Positions 23,000 through 30,273 of a stretch of 37,819 nt of DNA are shown in pieces. Both the position numbers and the translations under genes were made by a program. The DNA comes from an uncultured bacterium (GTDB lineage Bacteria > Verrucomicrobiota > Kiritimatiellia > RFP12 > UBA1067), in assembly GCA_902775595.1 (NCBI GenBank), contig CACYNF010000014.1, positions 1 through 37,819 of the forward strand, in the 5' to 3' direction. Position 1 is the stretch's first letter. Each line of letters opens with the position of its first letter. Under the pieces are notes generated by a model. The model worked only from the letters and a program-made list of their open reading frames with translations. It was not told where the DNA came from and did not search any database.

Positions 23000-24733
23000 T
23001 CAGGAATGGCAGAACTTGATCGGATCGCCCGTCGTCAGATAGCTGCGAGCGGACGTTCCGTATCCGCTACCGTCCGCAACATCGTAATCGCCATAACACG
23101 CCTTGATGTTCGCCTCGTCAGCATGAATCCCGAGCCCGATGTCCGTATGCTCGCCGCCGCCCGCTGTTGATCCGACGTCGACGGACCAGTCGATGCGGAA
23201 ACTCTTGTTGTTGGGGACGACATTCTTGGAGATTGCCGCGCCGAACCAGTACATCCCCTCGCAAATGCGAAGGCGCCCCTGCGCATCAAGGGCATCCGCA
23301 CCGCGGAACGACTTGACATCACCATCCGCCGATTCCTTGTAATCAAGGTAGAGGTAGTAATTGTCCGCGCCAAAGGCAAAATTAGAGTCCGCCTTCCACT
23401 GCCCGTTCTCCTCGGATGACAACCAGAACTGGAGATCGGTGATTGTCGCGGAGAACGCCTTCTCCTCGGCCAGCGGCGACTCGTGAGACACAAAACCGAG
23501 CATCGCCCCGCGCGCATCCTTGAACGCATTCGAGACGTCCACACGGTAGGTGCGAGACGATCCGTCCTTGGACAGGGTCGTGGAAAGCGTCAGCTTATCA
23601 TAGACGACCGTCACGTCAATCGGACGTCCGTCAACGATGTCGATCCCCGTCGCCGCATACGGTTGATGTCTCCGCCAATCATCCCCCCAAGTCGCAAGAC
23701 GGCCCGCACCAGCAAACTTTTCAAAATAGTCGATATCCACCCAGAAGTGGCAGTTCAATATGGCCAGCCCGTTGCAGCCGACGGGGAACGCGCCACTCGT
23801 AACCGCTTCGCAATCCGATCTCCCCACATCCGTCAGTTCTCCGCTGCGCATCACGCAGCCAAATCCGCACTGGTAGGTTCCCCTCGTCAACGCGACCTTG
23901 AACTTCAGCACAAACGACTCATCTGCACGAAAGCGACGGTTCAAAAACGCGGAGGTGCTGTTCGCAACACCCGCCACGTGCGGCAGCGTCAGCGTCCCCG
24001 CCGCGTCCACCGTCGGAACACACTCGGGATTCGTTGCGGCGACCGAGCTGTTCAGCGTCCAGGCGGACGCCTTGCCGACATCGAGTTTTCTCACCGTTGC
24101 ACGGAGCTTCGCCTCGTCGACGCTCACGCCAGAGCCGAGAATGACATCGCGTCCCATCAGCACCGCCTGTGACTTTCCAATCGTCACCGCATCAATCTTT
24201 CGCAGGTCAAGCGTTCCATTGAAGAGATTCGCCTTCTCCAGCTGGGCTGCCGTCAACGGAACGAATGTACCCCTACCGAGGATTGCCGCAGCAGTGGACG
24301 GGAACGCGGCAGTCGGAGAGAATGTGCCGCCGACGGGAATCTCAACATCTCCTGAGAAATCCTCGGCAAACATGCTCTCGATTCCTTCGAACGCCTCGAC
24401 GATCCCCGTTCCGCCAACCGTGAACTTCGCGTTGTTTGCGTTGACGATTTTGAGATGCGTCCTGAATTGGGCGCTGAAATCCTGTCCTGTCCTGTTGAGA
24501 ACCAGAATCGTCCCCGCGAAGTCCGCAGGGGGCGTGACCGTAAAATCGGCATAGTCCTGCGTCCCGGTGAACATCACCGTATCCGTCGCAGCGGGCGGCG
24601 TCCCCGTCGACCAGGTCGTGGCATTCCAGTCAACGACGCCTCCTTTTCCTGTCCACGAAACATCGGCCGCGCACGCGACCTGCATCACCACGACAGCAAT
24701 TGCCGCCGCAAGAATCGTCAACAGATGTTTCAT
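23000..24733 (-). CDS. N-terminal part of a secreted autotransporter-like/LamG-like surface protein, interrupted by TGA
   Basis: 577 residues. A signal peptide (LLTILAAAIAVVVMQVACA) is followed by VSWTGKGGVVDWNATTWSTGTPPAATDTVMFTG, a pattern that recurs at the start of large beta-helical surface proteins in gut Kiritimatiellae and Verrucomicrobia. Residues about 230-560 look like one or two concanavalin/LamG-type jelly rolls (LPHVAGVANSTSAFLNRRFRADESFVLKFKV...DGRPIDVTVVYDKLTLSTTLSKDG). The frame stops at TGA (23002-23000) and resumes as the 22316-22981 fragment without a shift. Translation starts at ATG 24733 after AAGGAG, 31 nt downstream of TGGTATAAT. A carbohydrate-binding role at the cell surface is inferred from the GH neighbours. 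Confidence 0.78.
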   Translation of the reverse strand: MKHLLTILAAAIAVVVMQVACAADVSWTGKGGVVDWNATTWSTGTPPAATDTVMFTGTQDYADFTVTPPADFAGTILVLNRTGQDFSAQFRTHLKIVNANNAKFTVGGTGIVEAFEGIESMFAEDFSGDVEIPVGGTFSPTAAFPSTAAAILGRGTFVPLTAAQLEKANLFNGTLDLRKIDAVTIGKSQAVLMGRDVILGSGVSVDEAKLRATVRKLDVGKASAWTLNSSVAATNPECVPTVDAAGTLTLPHVAGVANSTSAFLNRRFRADESFVLKFKVALTRGTYQCGFGCVMRSGELTDVGRSDCEAVTSGAFPVGCNGLAILNCHFWVDIDYFEKFAGAGRLATWGDDWRRHQPYAATGIDIVDGRPIDVTVVYDKLTLSTTLSKDGSSRTYRVDVSNAFKDARGAMLGFVSHESPLAEEKAFSATITDLQFWLSSEENGQWKADSNFAFGADNYYLYLDYKESADGDVKSFRGADALDAQGRLRICEGMYWFGAAISKNVVPNNKSFRIDWSVDVGSTAGGGEHTDIGLGIHADEANIKACYGDYDVADGSGYGTSARSYLTTGDPIKFCHS

Positions 24734-24764
24734 TTACCATTCTCCTTGTTAGAATTATGGATGT

Positions 24765-24824
24765 ATTATACCAAATCCGAGCCCGCAATAGAAACAGATA
24801 TGGCAATAATCTGAAAACAGATAT
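24765..24824 (-). promoter_or_regulatory. Promoter and operator-like repeats of the surface protein/GH operon
   Basis: TGGTATAAT (24773-24765) is an extended -10 with a poor -35. Upstream lie a perfect dyad ATCTG-AAAA-CAGAT (24809-24822) and two direct copies of AAACAGATAT (24792-24801 and 24815-24824), 23 bp apart, about two helical turns. Such spaced direct repeats next to a weak -35 are what AraC/XylR-type activators use. The likely binder is the regulator encoded next door at 24898-26088. Confidence 0.55.
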
Positions 24825-24897
24825 TGAACACCCGGCGTAACGGCAGAACGGCGCAAGATGTCCGGATTGTCAGCGGATGTCGGCCCGACCGAGCAAA

Positions 24898-26088
24898 TCA
24901 ATCGCGCTTCTGATATTCACGAACGGTCATGCCCGTGAGGCGCTTAAAGACCCGGCGGAGATCGACAAGGGAGGCATAGCCACAGAGATCCGGCAAGGCC
25001 GTGACATCAACTTTGGGGTTGCGCAGATGTTCCTTGACCCTATTCAACCGCGCGGCATGGATTTCGTCATGCAAAGTATGCCCCGTCACCTTTTTGAAAA
25101 GCATATCCGCAAGACGGCGGCTACACCCCATTTCCCGCACGACATCCATCGGAACGATCCGCTCGCAGGCATGCTTGCGGATATATTCCATTGCCTTCGC
25201 CACACGGCGATCCCCTCCCGCGACAAAACGTGAGGATGCGCGACGCAACACGCCATACGCCTTGTAGCGGGCGGTCGCCGTCCGCTTGCGCGGATGCGCC
25301 ATGAGGTCATCCAGCAACTCCGCCGCTATCCACCCCGCATTGTCGAAATCACGGCTGACGCTTGAAATCGTCGGCTGGCAATTCTCGCAAATGTACGCCG
25401 CATTATCCACACCGACCACCGCCACCTCATCGGGAACAGAAATCCCAAGCCGGGTGCACGCCACCAGAACAGCCTCAGCAATCAGGTCGTTCGCGGCGAA
25501 GATGCCGCATGGCTTCGGCAGTTTCGACAATCTCGTGGAGATCGCCTCATGCAACCCGTGATCAAGTGCCACTCCCTTTGGATACGACACCTCGCACATT
25601 CTCTTGTGATTAATTCCAATATACTTGGCAAATGCCGCGCCACGTTCCCGACTCCAATCGAGGTCTTCGACAAACGGAAAATAGGCATAATTCCCGTAAC
25701 CGGAATATATCAATTCGCGCGCCGCCAATGCCGCGACGGATTCGGCATCGCTGAACACAAACCCCGTCCTCCCCCGCGCCCCCCTCGGATGATGATCAAG
25801 GAACACCGTCGGACAGTCGCCGAACTCGGATGGATTGAGCGCCTCTGGAAATCGTCCGCAGTCGACAATGCACCCGGCAGGACGCCAGAACTCAAGCAAT
25901 CCGGCGACGCCCGAACCGAGCGGCAAGCGTTCAATCCGATACGCCCCTCCGCCCTTCTCGGAATAACCGACCATCTGGATGTGCCAACCCACCTTGTTCG
26001 CATAGCGCTGGATACCGGCAAACTTTTGCATCGAATAATCCTCGCCGGAGGACAGCAGGACCAAAATCGTCTTCTGACCACGATTCAT
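24898..26088 (-). CDS. XylR-like sugar-sensing regulator (periplasmic-binding-like domain plus AraC HTH)
   Basis: Predicted 396-residue transcription activator. Residues about 1-280 have the LacI/periplasmic-binding fold of XylR-type sensors (KTILVLLSSGEDYSMQKFAGIQRYA, FGDCPTVFLDHHPRGARGRTGFVFSD, PKPCGIFAANDLIAEAVLVACTRLGISVPDEVAVVGVDNAAYICENCQPTISSVSRDF). Residues about 295-396 are an AraC-type double HTH (AMEYIRKHACERIVPMDVVREMGCSRRLADMLFKKVTG...LNRVKEHLRN...LPDLCGYASLVDLRRVFKRLTGMTVREYQKR). The second HTH reads LCGYASLVDLRRVFK. ATG 26088 overlaps the flippase stop as TGATG and has AAGGA upstream, so the two proteins are translationally coupled. Probable target: the operon starting at 24733. 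Confidence 0.92.
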   Translation of the reverse strand: MNRGQKTILVLLSSGEDYSMQKFAGIQRYANKVGWHIQMVGYSEKGGGAYRIERLPLGSGVAGLLEFWRPAGCIVDCGRFPEALNPSEFGDCPTVFLDHHPRGARGRTGFVFSDAESVAALAARELIYSGYGNYAYFPFVEDLDWSRERGAAFAKYIGINHKRMCEVSYPKGVALDHGLHEAISTRLSKLPKPCGIFAANDLIAEAVLVACTRLGISVPDEVAVVGVDNAAYICENCQPTISSVSRDFDNAGWIAAELLDDLMAHPRKRTATARYKAYGVLRRASSRFVAGGDRRVAKAMEYIRKHACERIVPMDVVREMGCSRRLADMLFKKVTGHTLHDEIHAARLNRVKEHLRNPKVDVTALPDLCGYASLVDLRRVFKRLTGMTVREYQKRD

Positions 26089-27338
26089 CACAACATTTTC
26101 CTTCTTCTCACGATCATTCCGATGATCATCGCCATCTGAACCACCTCGGACACCACCAGCCATCCAATCACCCACAGGAGCGTCGGCAGGAAGAACAGAA
26201 CAGCACTTTCCACCATGACCCAGGGGATGAAATACAGCAGGAAGCGAAAATTACCCATCGCCTTCTCACAGGCGAAGAACACGCCGATTGCGGCCCCCAG
26301 CGCCGAACGGATCGTCCAGAGCGGAATATAGGACGCATAACCTGCGTAGTCCCGCCAGCATTCCACGGACGCCATCATCGGCCGCGCCAGGAAGAGATAC
26401 GCAAAGGCCACGCCGCCTCCGACCAAGACCGTCACCAGCAGTGATTTCACCAGAACCGGAAGCGCATCCTCCCCTTTCGTCTGGAAACAGGCGGCCGTCG
26501 GAAAGGCCACAAACCCGATTGACAGCCCGACCCACCCGCCGATATCCCCGAACCTCGTGATGATGAAATACGCCGCGTTTTCGACATCAGGAAGGTTCCT
26601 TCGAATGAGCATCGCCTGCAATGCACCAAGGGAGTTCCAGACAAGTGCCATTACTGCAATCGGCGCGACATATCGCAACATCGCCCGTCCATCTTCCCTC
26701 CAAAATGGCTGCGCCGGGAGATCTCCCGAAAGTTCACGCCGCACCCCGCACCAGGAAATGACGATTTGCGACACTGACGCGGTAGCGACACCGAGCATGT
26801 AACCTGTAAACGCCCGAAGCGGCATCAGAGCCAGCGTCACAAGAAGCCGAAGCGGCGCGGCAACGAACCCCGCAACCGCAACAGTGCCAAACCTTCTCAG
26901 CCCCTGTAATGCGGAATCAAACACAGGCGCAACCGCCGACAGCGCCCCGGCAAACAGAAGAATGACGAAAAATCCCCGTTCAGACACCCGTGCCACCCGA
27001 AAGAGTCCCGGCAGGAACAATCCGGCAAGAACAGACATCACCAGAGCCGCGACAAGCGAACCATACAATGCAACACGAAGCAGTGACTTGACCTTACCAT
27101 TCTCACCCCTGACTATATAGATCGTCAACCATCTCGACACCGGCACCATTAAAATCGTCAACGGAAGAGAAAGCATGATCGCGGTCTGCGTCATCGGCAA
27201 AATCGCCCCGACATCCGCTGCGGGAACATACCTTGGCACAAGCCACAACCCTATTACCGACTGAACCACATCCGAACTTCGCGCCGCCAGGAAAACCAGC
27301 AACGACCATTTCCAAAAGTTCCTCATGCTTTCGCTCAT
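26088..27338 (-). CDS. MOP-superfamily flippase-like membrane protein
   Basis: Predicted 416-residue polytopic membrane protein with about twelve hydrophobic segments and no soluble domain, resembling Wzx/MATE-type polysaccharide or lipid flippases (FLAARSSDVVQSVIGLWLVPRYVPAADVGAILPMTQTAIML; LPLTILMVPVSRWLTIYIVRGENGKVKSLLRVAL). It is shorter than the usual 430-500. Its gene has a TGCTATAAT box ending 7 nt before ATG 27338, so the mRNA is predicted leaderless. It is coupled to the XylR-like regulator, an unusual partner: a flippase within a sugar-response locus. Export or import of a glycolipid-linked sugar is possible but unproven. Confidence 0.82.
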   Translation of the reverse strand: MSESMRNFWKWSLLVFLAARSSDVVQSVIGLWLVPRYVPAADVGAILPMTQTAIMLSLPLTILMVPVSRWLTIYIVRGENGKVKSLLRVALYGSLVAALVMSVLAGLFLPGLFRVARVSERGFFVILLFAGALSAVAPVFDSALQGLRRFGTVAVAGFVAAPLRLLVTLALMPLRAFTGYMLGVATASVSQIVISWCGVRRELSGDLPAQPFWREDGRAMLRYVAPIAVMALVWNSLGALQAMLIRRNLPDVENAAYFIITRFGDIGGWVGLSIGFVAFPTAACFQTKGEDALPVLVKSLLVTVLVGGGVAFAYLFLARPMMASVECWRDYAGYASYIPLWTIRSALGAAIGVFFACEKAMGNFRFLLYFIPWVMVESAVLFFLPTLLWVIGWLVVSEVVQMAMIIGMIVRRRKML

Positions 27339-27345
27339 TGAAAGT

Positions 27346-27354
27346 ATTATAGCA
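27346..27354 (-). promoter_or_regulatory. Extended -10 promoter of the flippase-regulator operon
   Basis: TGCTATAAT on the minus strand, seven bases before the flippase ATG, the same spacing as for the UvrD-type helicase and the GntR-type regulator. No strong -35. Confidence 0.6.
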
Positions 27355-27403
27355 AATCAGCCATCCGTCTGCGCTGATTGCCACAATAAAATGCCACAGT
27401 AAG

Positions 27404-27830
27404 CCAATCAGACAATCACCTTCCCAGCCGCCGACACATCCGCTCCAATCCGACGTGCCCGCCGCTGCAAATGCTTGGAGTAATCGACTCTCCACGCTTG
27501 CGAACAGAGGAGACGCGGCATTCCTGCCGCGTGCAACAGGGTGCACGAGGGACTGTCCCTGGTGGTGGGGTAAAAGTGGTGGGACCCAATTCGACAGCGG
27601 CTTCACGACTGACTGGGGGACGCGGCATCTTGCCGCGTTAGCTACGGAGGGTAACGTCCTCTGCTAACGCGGCGGGACGTCGCGTCTCCCAGTCAATCGC
27701 CCCGCCAGCCGACAACCCATCCGCGCCCAATCCGCTGCAGGACGGGTTGGTTCGCAAGCCAGCTAAAGTGTGCTTTCGAAGCACACTCTTCAGACTGTTG
27801 TTAAGCCAGTATGCTGCGATAAGCCAGTAT
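27404..27830. repeat. Cluster of diverged repeats and REP-like hairpins in a gene-free stretch
   Basis: No gene is supported between the flippase promoter and the MATE fragment (about 570 bases). A unit of about 50 bp occurs twice in the same direction (27404-27451 and 27688-27738; both contain an A-T-C-G/C-C-C pattern around CAGCC...GACA...ATCCG...CAATCCG). Between them are hairpins: GCGGCATTCCTGCCGC (about 27511-27526), AGGGACTGTCCCT (about 27548-27560), GCGGCATCTTGCCGC (about 27622-27637), and a direct GTGGTGGG pair. AAGCCAGTATGC is repeated at 27801 and 27819. The pattern resembles REP/RAYT-associated or decayed mobile repeat DNA. Confidence 0.6.
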
Positions 27831-27927
27831 GCGCACCCGTTTCGCCGTCTCCGCGCCATCAAATAGTAATCACCGATGAAATCAAAATATCCGACGATTC
27901 CCAAGATCGCATTCCGGGCCGTGTGCA

Positions 27928-28797
27928 TTGCTTGGCTTCATCGTAAACATGGCGATCGCGCCGATATTCATCAACGGACTGTACGGCGTGCCCACGAGCG
28001 GAATAAAAGGCGCGGGATGGTCCGCCACCATCTCGCACATCGTTCCCTGCGTCATTCTTGCGGCCGCGATCCGCCTCCGTCCGCTCAAATGCAGCGCGCG
28101 GCGCATCTGCCGCGCCGACTTCCGCACGCTCCTCTCGCTCGGCATCCCGAACGGAGTGAGGGCCGTCATCGACATCGGCGGATTCTTCGTGTTCGCCGCA
28201 GTACTCGCCGAGTGCGAAGGCGCGGCCGTGGCGGCGAGCACCGCGGCCTTCGCAGTAAACGGAATATACCAGGCGCTCCCGCAGGGTCTCGCCCAGGCGC
28301 TGGAGATCGTGACGGCGCGCGCCGCGAAGGAGAACCGCCGCGCGCTCATCACGCCCGCGCTCGGACTGGTCGCGATCCACTCGCTCGCGTTCATCGCGGT
28401 TCTCGCCGTGGCGGGAAGCGAAATCCTCGGAGCGTTCGCCTCGAAAGGAGACACCGCGTTCGCGGAAAGTTTCGCGGAGACGGCGAAGGCCCTCGTGTTC
28501 ATCCTTTGCGCGAAGGCCGTGTTCGAGTCCGCCGTGCAGGTACTGCAGGCGCACCTTCGCGGACGCGGCGAAACCGCCGCGGTCTTCCGCATCCAGTTCG
28601 CGACATCGCTTCTCTTCTGGATTCCGCTGTTCCTCGCCGTAAGGTCCTGCTCGCCGGGAATCCCGGCATACTGGCTCACGATGCTCGCATCGTCCGCCCT
28701 CGCAAGCGTCGTGCTATACTTCCGCACGACCGCCGCCGGTCATCGGACGACGCGAGCGACAAAATGCACACGCCCAGCACAGCGGCAGGAATCATGA
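27928..28797 (+). CDS. 5'-truncated MATE-family efflux transporter
   Basis: The 289 residues match the last two thirds of a MATE multidrug/sodium antiporter: NMAIAPIFINGLYGVPTSGIKGAGWSATISH corresponds to the end of the N-lobe, and the C-lobe includes FRTLLSLGIPNGVRAVIDIGGFFVFAAVLAECEGAAVAAS, AFAVNGIYQALPQGLAQALEIVTARAAKENRRA and FATSLLFWIPLFLAV. About 150 N-terminal residues that every MATE protein has are missing; the frame simply begins at about 27928 (TTG) next to repeat-rich DNA, with no ribosome binding site or promoter. It is probably a pseudogene or the result of a recombination/assembly junction. Base composition is high GC, unlike the sequence to its left. Confidence 0.82.
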   Translation: MLGFIVNMAIAPIFINGLYGVPTSGIKGAGWSATISHIVPCVILAAAIRLRPLKCSARRICRADFRTLLSLGIPNGVRAVIDIGGFFVFAAVLAECEGAAVAASTAAFAVNGIYQALPQGLAQALEIVTARAAKENRRALITPALGLVAIHSLAFIAVLAVAGSEILGAFASKGDTAFAESFAETAKALVFILCAKAVFESAVQVLQAHLRGRGETAAVFRIQFATSLLFWIPLFLAVRSCSPGIPAYWLTMLASSALASVVLYFRTTAAGHRTTRATKCTRPAQRQES

Positions 28798-28950
28798 TCT
28801 CCACAGACGACGCTCCTTTTTCTTGACTGCACCCTATACGGGCATTCGCAGACATGATACCATCGTCTCGACCGAAAGGCAACCGGAAATGTCGGTCAGC
28901 ACGTCGAGCAGGTGCACCGAGCGATTTATCCTAAGCGTCGCAGTTGAGGC

Positions 28951-29382
28951 TTAACGTCCGCGCACGATTTCGCAGACGGCGGTAACGGACTTCGAGGGAA
29001 CGAGGAGATCGGAATCGGTCACCGCGACGCCGATGCGCCGCGTCGCGTCGAGCTTCGAGACAATCTCCCGGCTGAGCGAAAGCGGCATCTCCCCGTATCC
29101 CGGAGAGCGGCGCGGCATAAGCGTCTCGCCGGGCGCGAGTGACGCGCGCGCCTCGGACTCGAGCTCGTCCATCTCGCGCTCAACCGCCTCAAGGCCTATC
29201 TGCTGCGAGAAGTACGCGTCGGCTCCGCTGAGCGCGGCGAGCCGCCTCTGCCACGCGTCGAACGCCGCGCCTATCGTGCCGCAGAGGAGAACCCTGTCGC
29301 CATCGCGCGTCCAGACGCCCTTCGCGCCAATCGGCGCCTCGCGCTCAAGTTCGGCCCTCCTCTCCTGGCATTCGGCGTCCAC
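28951..29382 (-). CDS. Stand-alone MetH-type cobalamin reactivation domain
   Basis: Predicted 143-residue protein matching the C-terminal activation domain of cobalamin-dependent methionine synthase, which binds SAM and supports reductive remethylation of oxidised cobalamin. The conserved core reads RRSPGYGEMPLSLSREIVSKLDATRRIGVAVTDSDLLVPSKSVTAVCEIVRG, that is the R-x-SPGYG motif and the P-x-KSV motif. It is shorter than the domain in E. coli MetH (about 330) and lacks clear counterparts of its N-terminal helices, as in the compact proteins of organisms with split MetH. The start is a GTG at 29382, 3 nt after the metF stop. Its neighbour metF supplies the methyl donor of the same reaction. 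MetH itself is not in the window. Confidence 0.82.
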   Translation of the reverse strand: MDAECQERRAELEREAPIGAKGVWTRDGDRVLLCGTIGAAFDAWQRRLAALSGADAYFSQQIGLEAVEREMDELESEARASLAPGETLMPRRSPGYGEMPLSLSREIVSKLDATRRIGVAVTDSDLLVPSKSVTAVCEIVRGR

Positions 29383-29385
29383 GGT

Positions 29386-30252
29386 CTAAGCGACGATTCC
29401 CTTGAGGTTGTCCATTATGCGCCGAGCGAGCTCGGGCTTGTTCATCGTGTAGACGTGGACGTGGTTCACGCCGTTCGCGAAAAGGTCGACGATCTGCTCG
29501 GTCGCATACGCGACGCCCGCGCCGAGCATCGCAGCCGGATCGTCGCCGAACCTGTCGACGATCGCGCGGAAGCGCGGCGGAAGGTGCGTCCCCGAAAGCT
29601 CGCATATCCTCGCGATCTGCCGCCCGTTCGTCACGGGCATTATGCCGGCTACCACAGGAACCGTGACACCGGCGTCGCGCAGCCGGGCAAGATAGTGGAA
29701 GAAGACGTTGTTGTCGAAGAACATCTGCGTCGTGAGGAAGTCAAGGCCCGCCTCGACCTTCTCCTTCACGTGCGCGATGTCGTCGGCAAAATGCGGACTC
29801 TCCGGATGCCCCTCGGGATAGCACGCTCCGCCAAGGCAGAATCCCTTGCCGGAAAGTGCCGCCACGAGGTCGCTCGCGTGCGAAAAAGCGGAATCGCCCG
29901 GAAACACCGTCTCTGGTGCGAGGTCGCCGCGCAGGCAGAGGATGTTCTCGATGCCGGCGGCGCGGAACGCGGCGACCTCGCGCGTGATCGACTCGCGCGT
30001 CGCGGCGACGCATGTGAGATGTGCGAGGACAGGAACGCCGCATGTCTTCTGGACATGATCGGCGATCGCGCATGTGTTGGCGCCGGTGGAACCGCCGGCC
30101 GCGCCGTACGTCACAGACATGAACGCGGGACCCGTCGCCGCGATCTCGGAGACTAGTTCCTTGGTTCCCTCAAGCGGCCTGTCCTTCTTCGGCGGAAACA
30201 CCTCGAAGGAAACGGACGGCTGTGGCTTTGCAAGTATGCTTGATATCTTCAT
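29386..30252 (-). CDS. metF: Methylenetetrahydrofolate reductase
   Basis: Predicted 288-residue flavoprotein that reduces 5,10-methylene-THF to 5-methyl-THF for methionine synthesis. It has the N-terminal VSFEVFPPKK (catalytic-type Glu), FMSVTYGAAGGSTG, VLAHLTCVAATRESI, ENILCLRGD, CLGGACYPEGHPES and the LTTQMFFDNNVFFHYLARLRDAG barrel strand, with GIMPVTNGRQI near the end. Its length is the bacterial norm. It starts 21 nt after nadB and is followed immediately by the reactivation-domain gene. Confidence 0.95.
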   Translation of the reverse strand: MKISSILAKPQPSVSFEVFPPKKDRPLEGTKELVSEIAATGPAFMSVTYGAAGGSTGANTCAIADHVQKTCGVPVLAHLTCVAATRESITREVAAFRAAGIENILCLRGDLAPETVFPGDSAFSHASDLVAALSGKGFCLGGACYPEGHPESPHFADDIAHVKEKVEAGLDFLTTQMFFDNNVFFHYLARLRDAGVTVPVVAGIMPVTNGRQIARICELSGTHLPPRFRAIVDRFGDDPAAMLGAGVAYATEQIVDLFANGVNHVHVYTMNKPELARRIMDNLKGIVA

Positions 30253-30273
30253 GTCTGGACATGCCGTCGCGGT

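Noticed and set aside
22982..23002. TGA as selenocysteine or recoded sense codon
   Set aside because: TGA is a normal stop for many genes here, the protein is not a redox enzyme, and no SECIS-like hairpin is evident after the codon.
27103..27606. 167-codon minus-strand frame over the repeat cluster and flippase start
   Set aside because: Its sequence follows the repeats, overlaps the flippase gene in another phase and has no motif.
18790..27900. Prophage or integrative element as explanation for the low-GC segment
   Set aside because: No integrase, transposase, phage gene or attachment-site duplication is visible; only REP-like repeats near one edge.
27638..27928. 96-codon minus-strand frame starting at the MATE junction
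   Set aside because: Half of it translates the diverged repeats; the hydrophobic N-terminal part has no recognisable family and no ribosome binding site.
28676..28882. Small minus-strand frame with a TGGTATCAT box upstream (28862-28854)
   Set aside because: It runs antisense into the MATE gene, shows no family and ends in Arg-rich shadow sequence; the -10 likeness alone is not enough.
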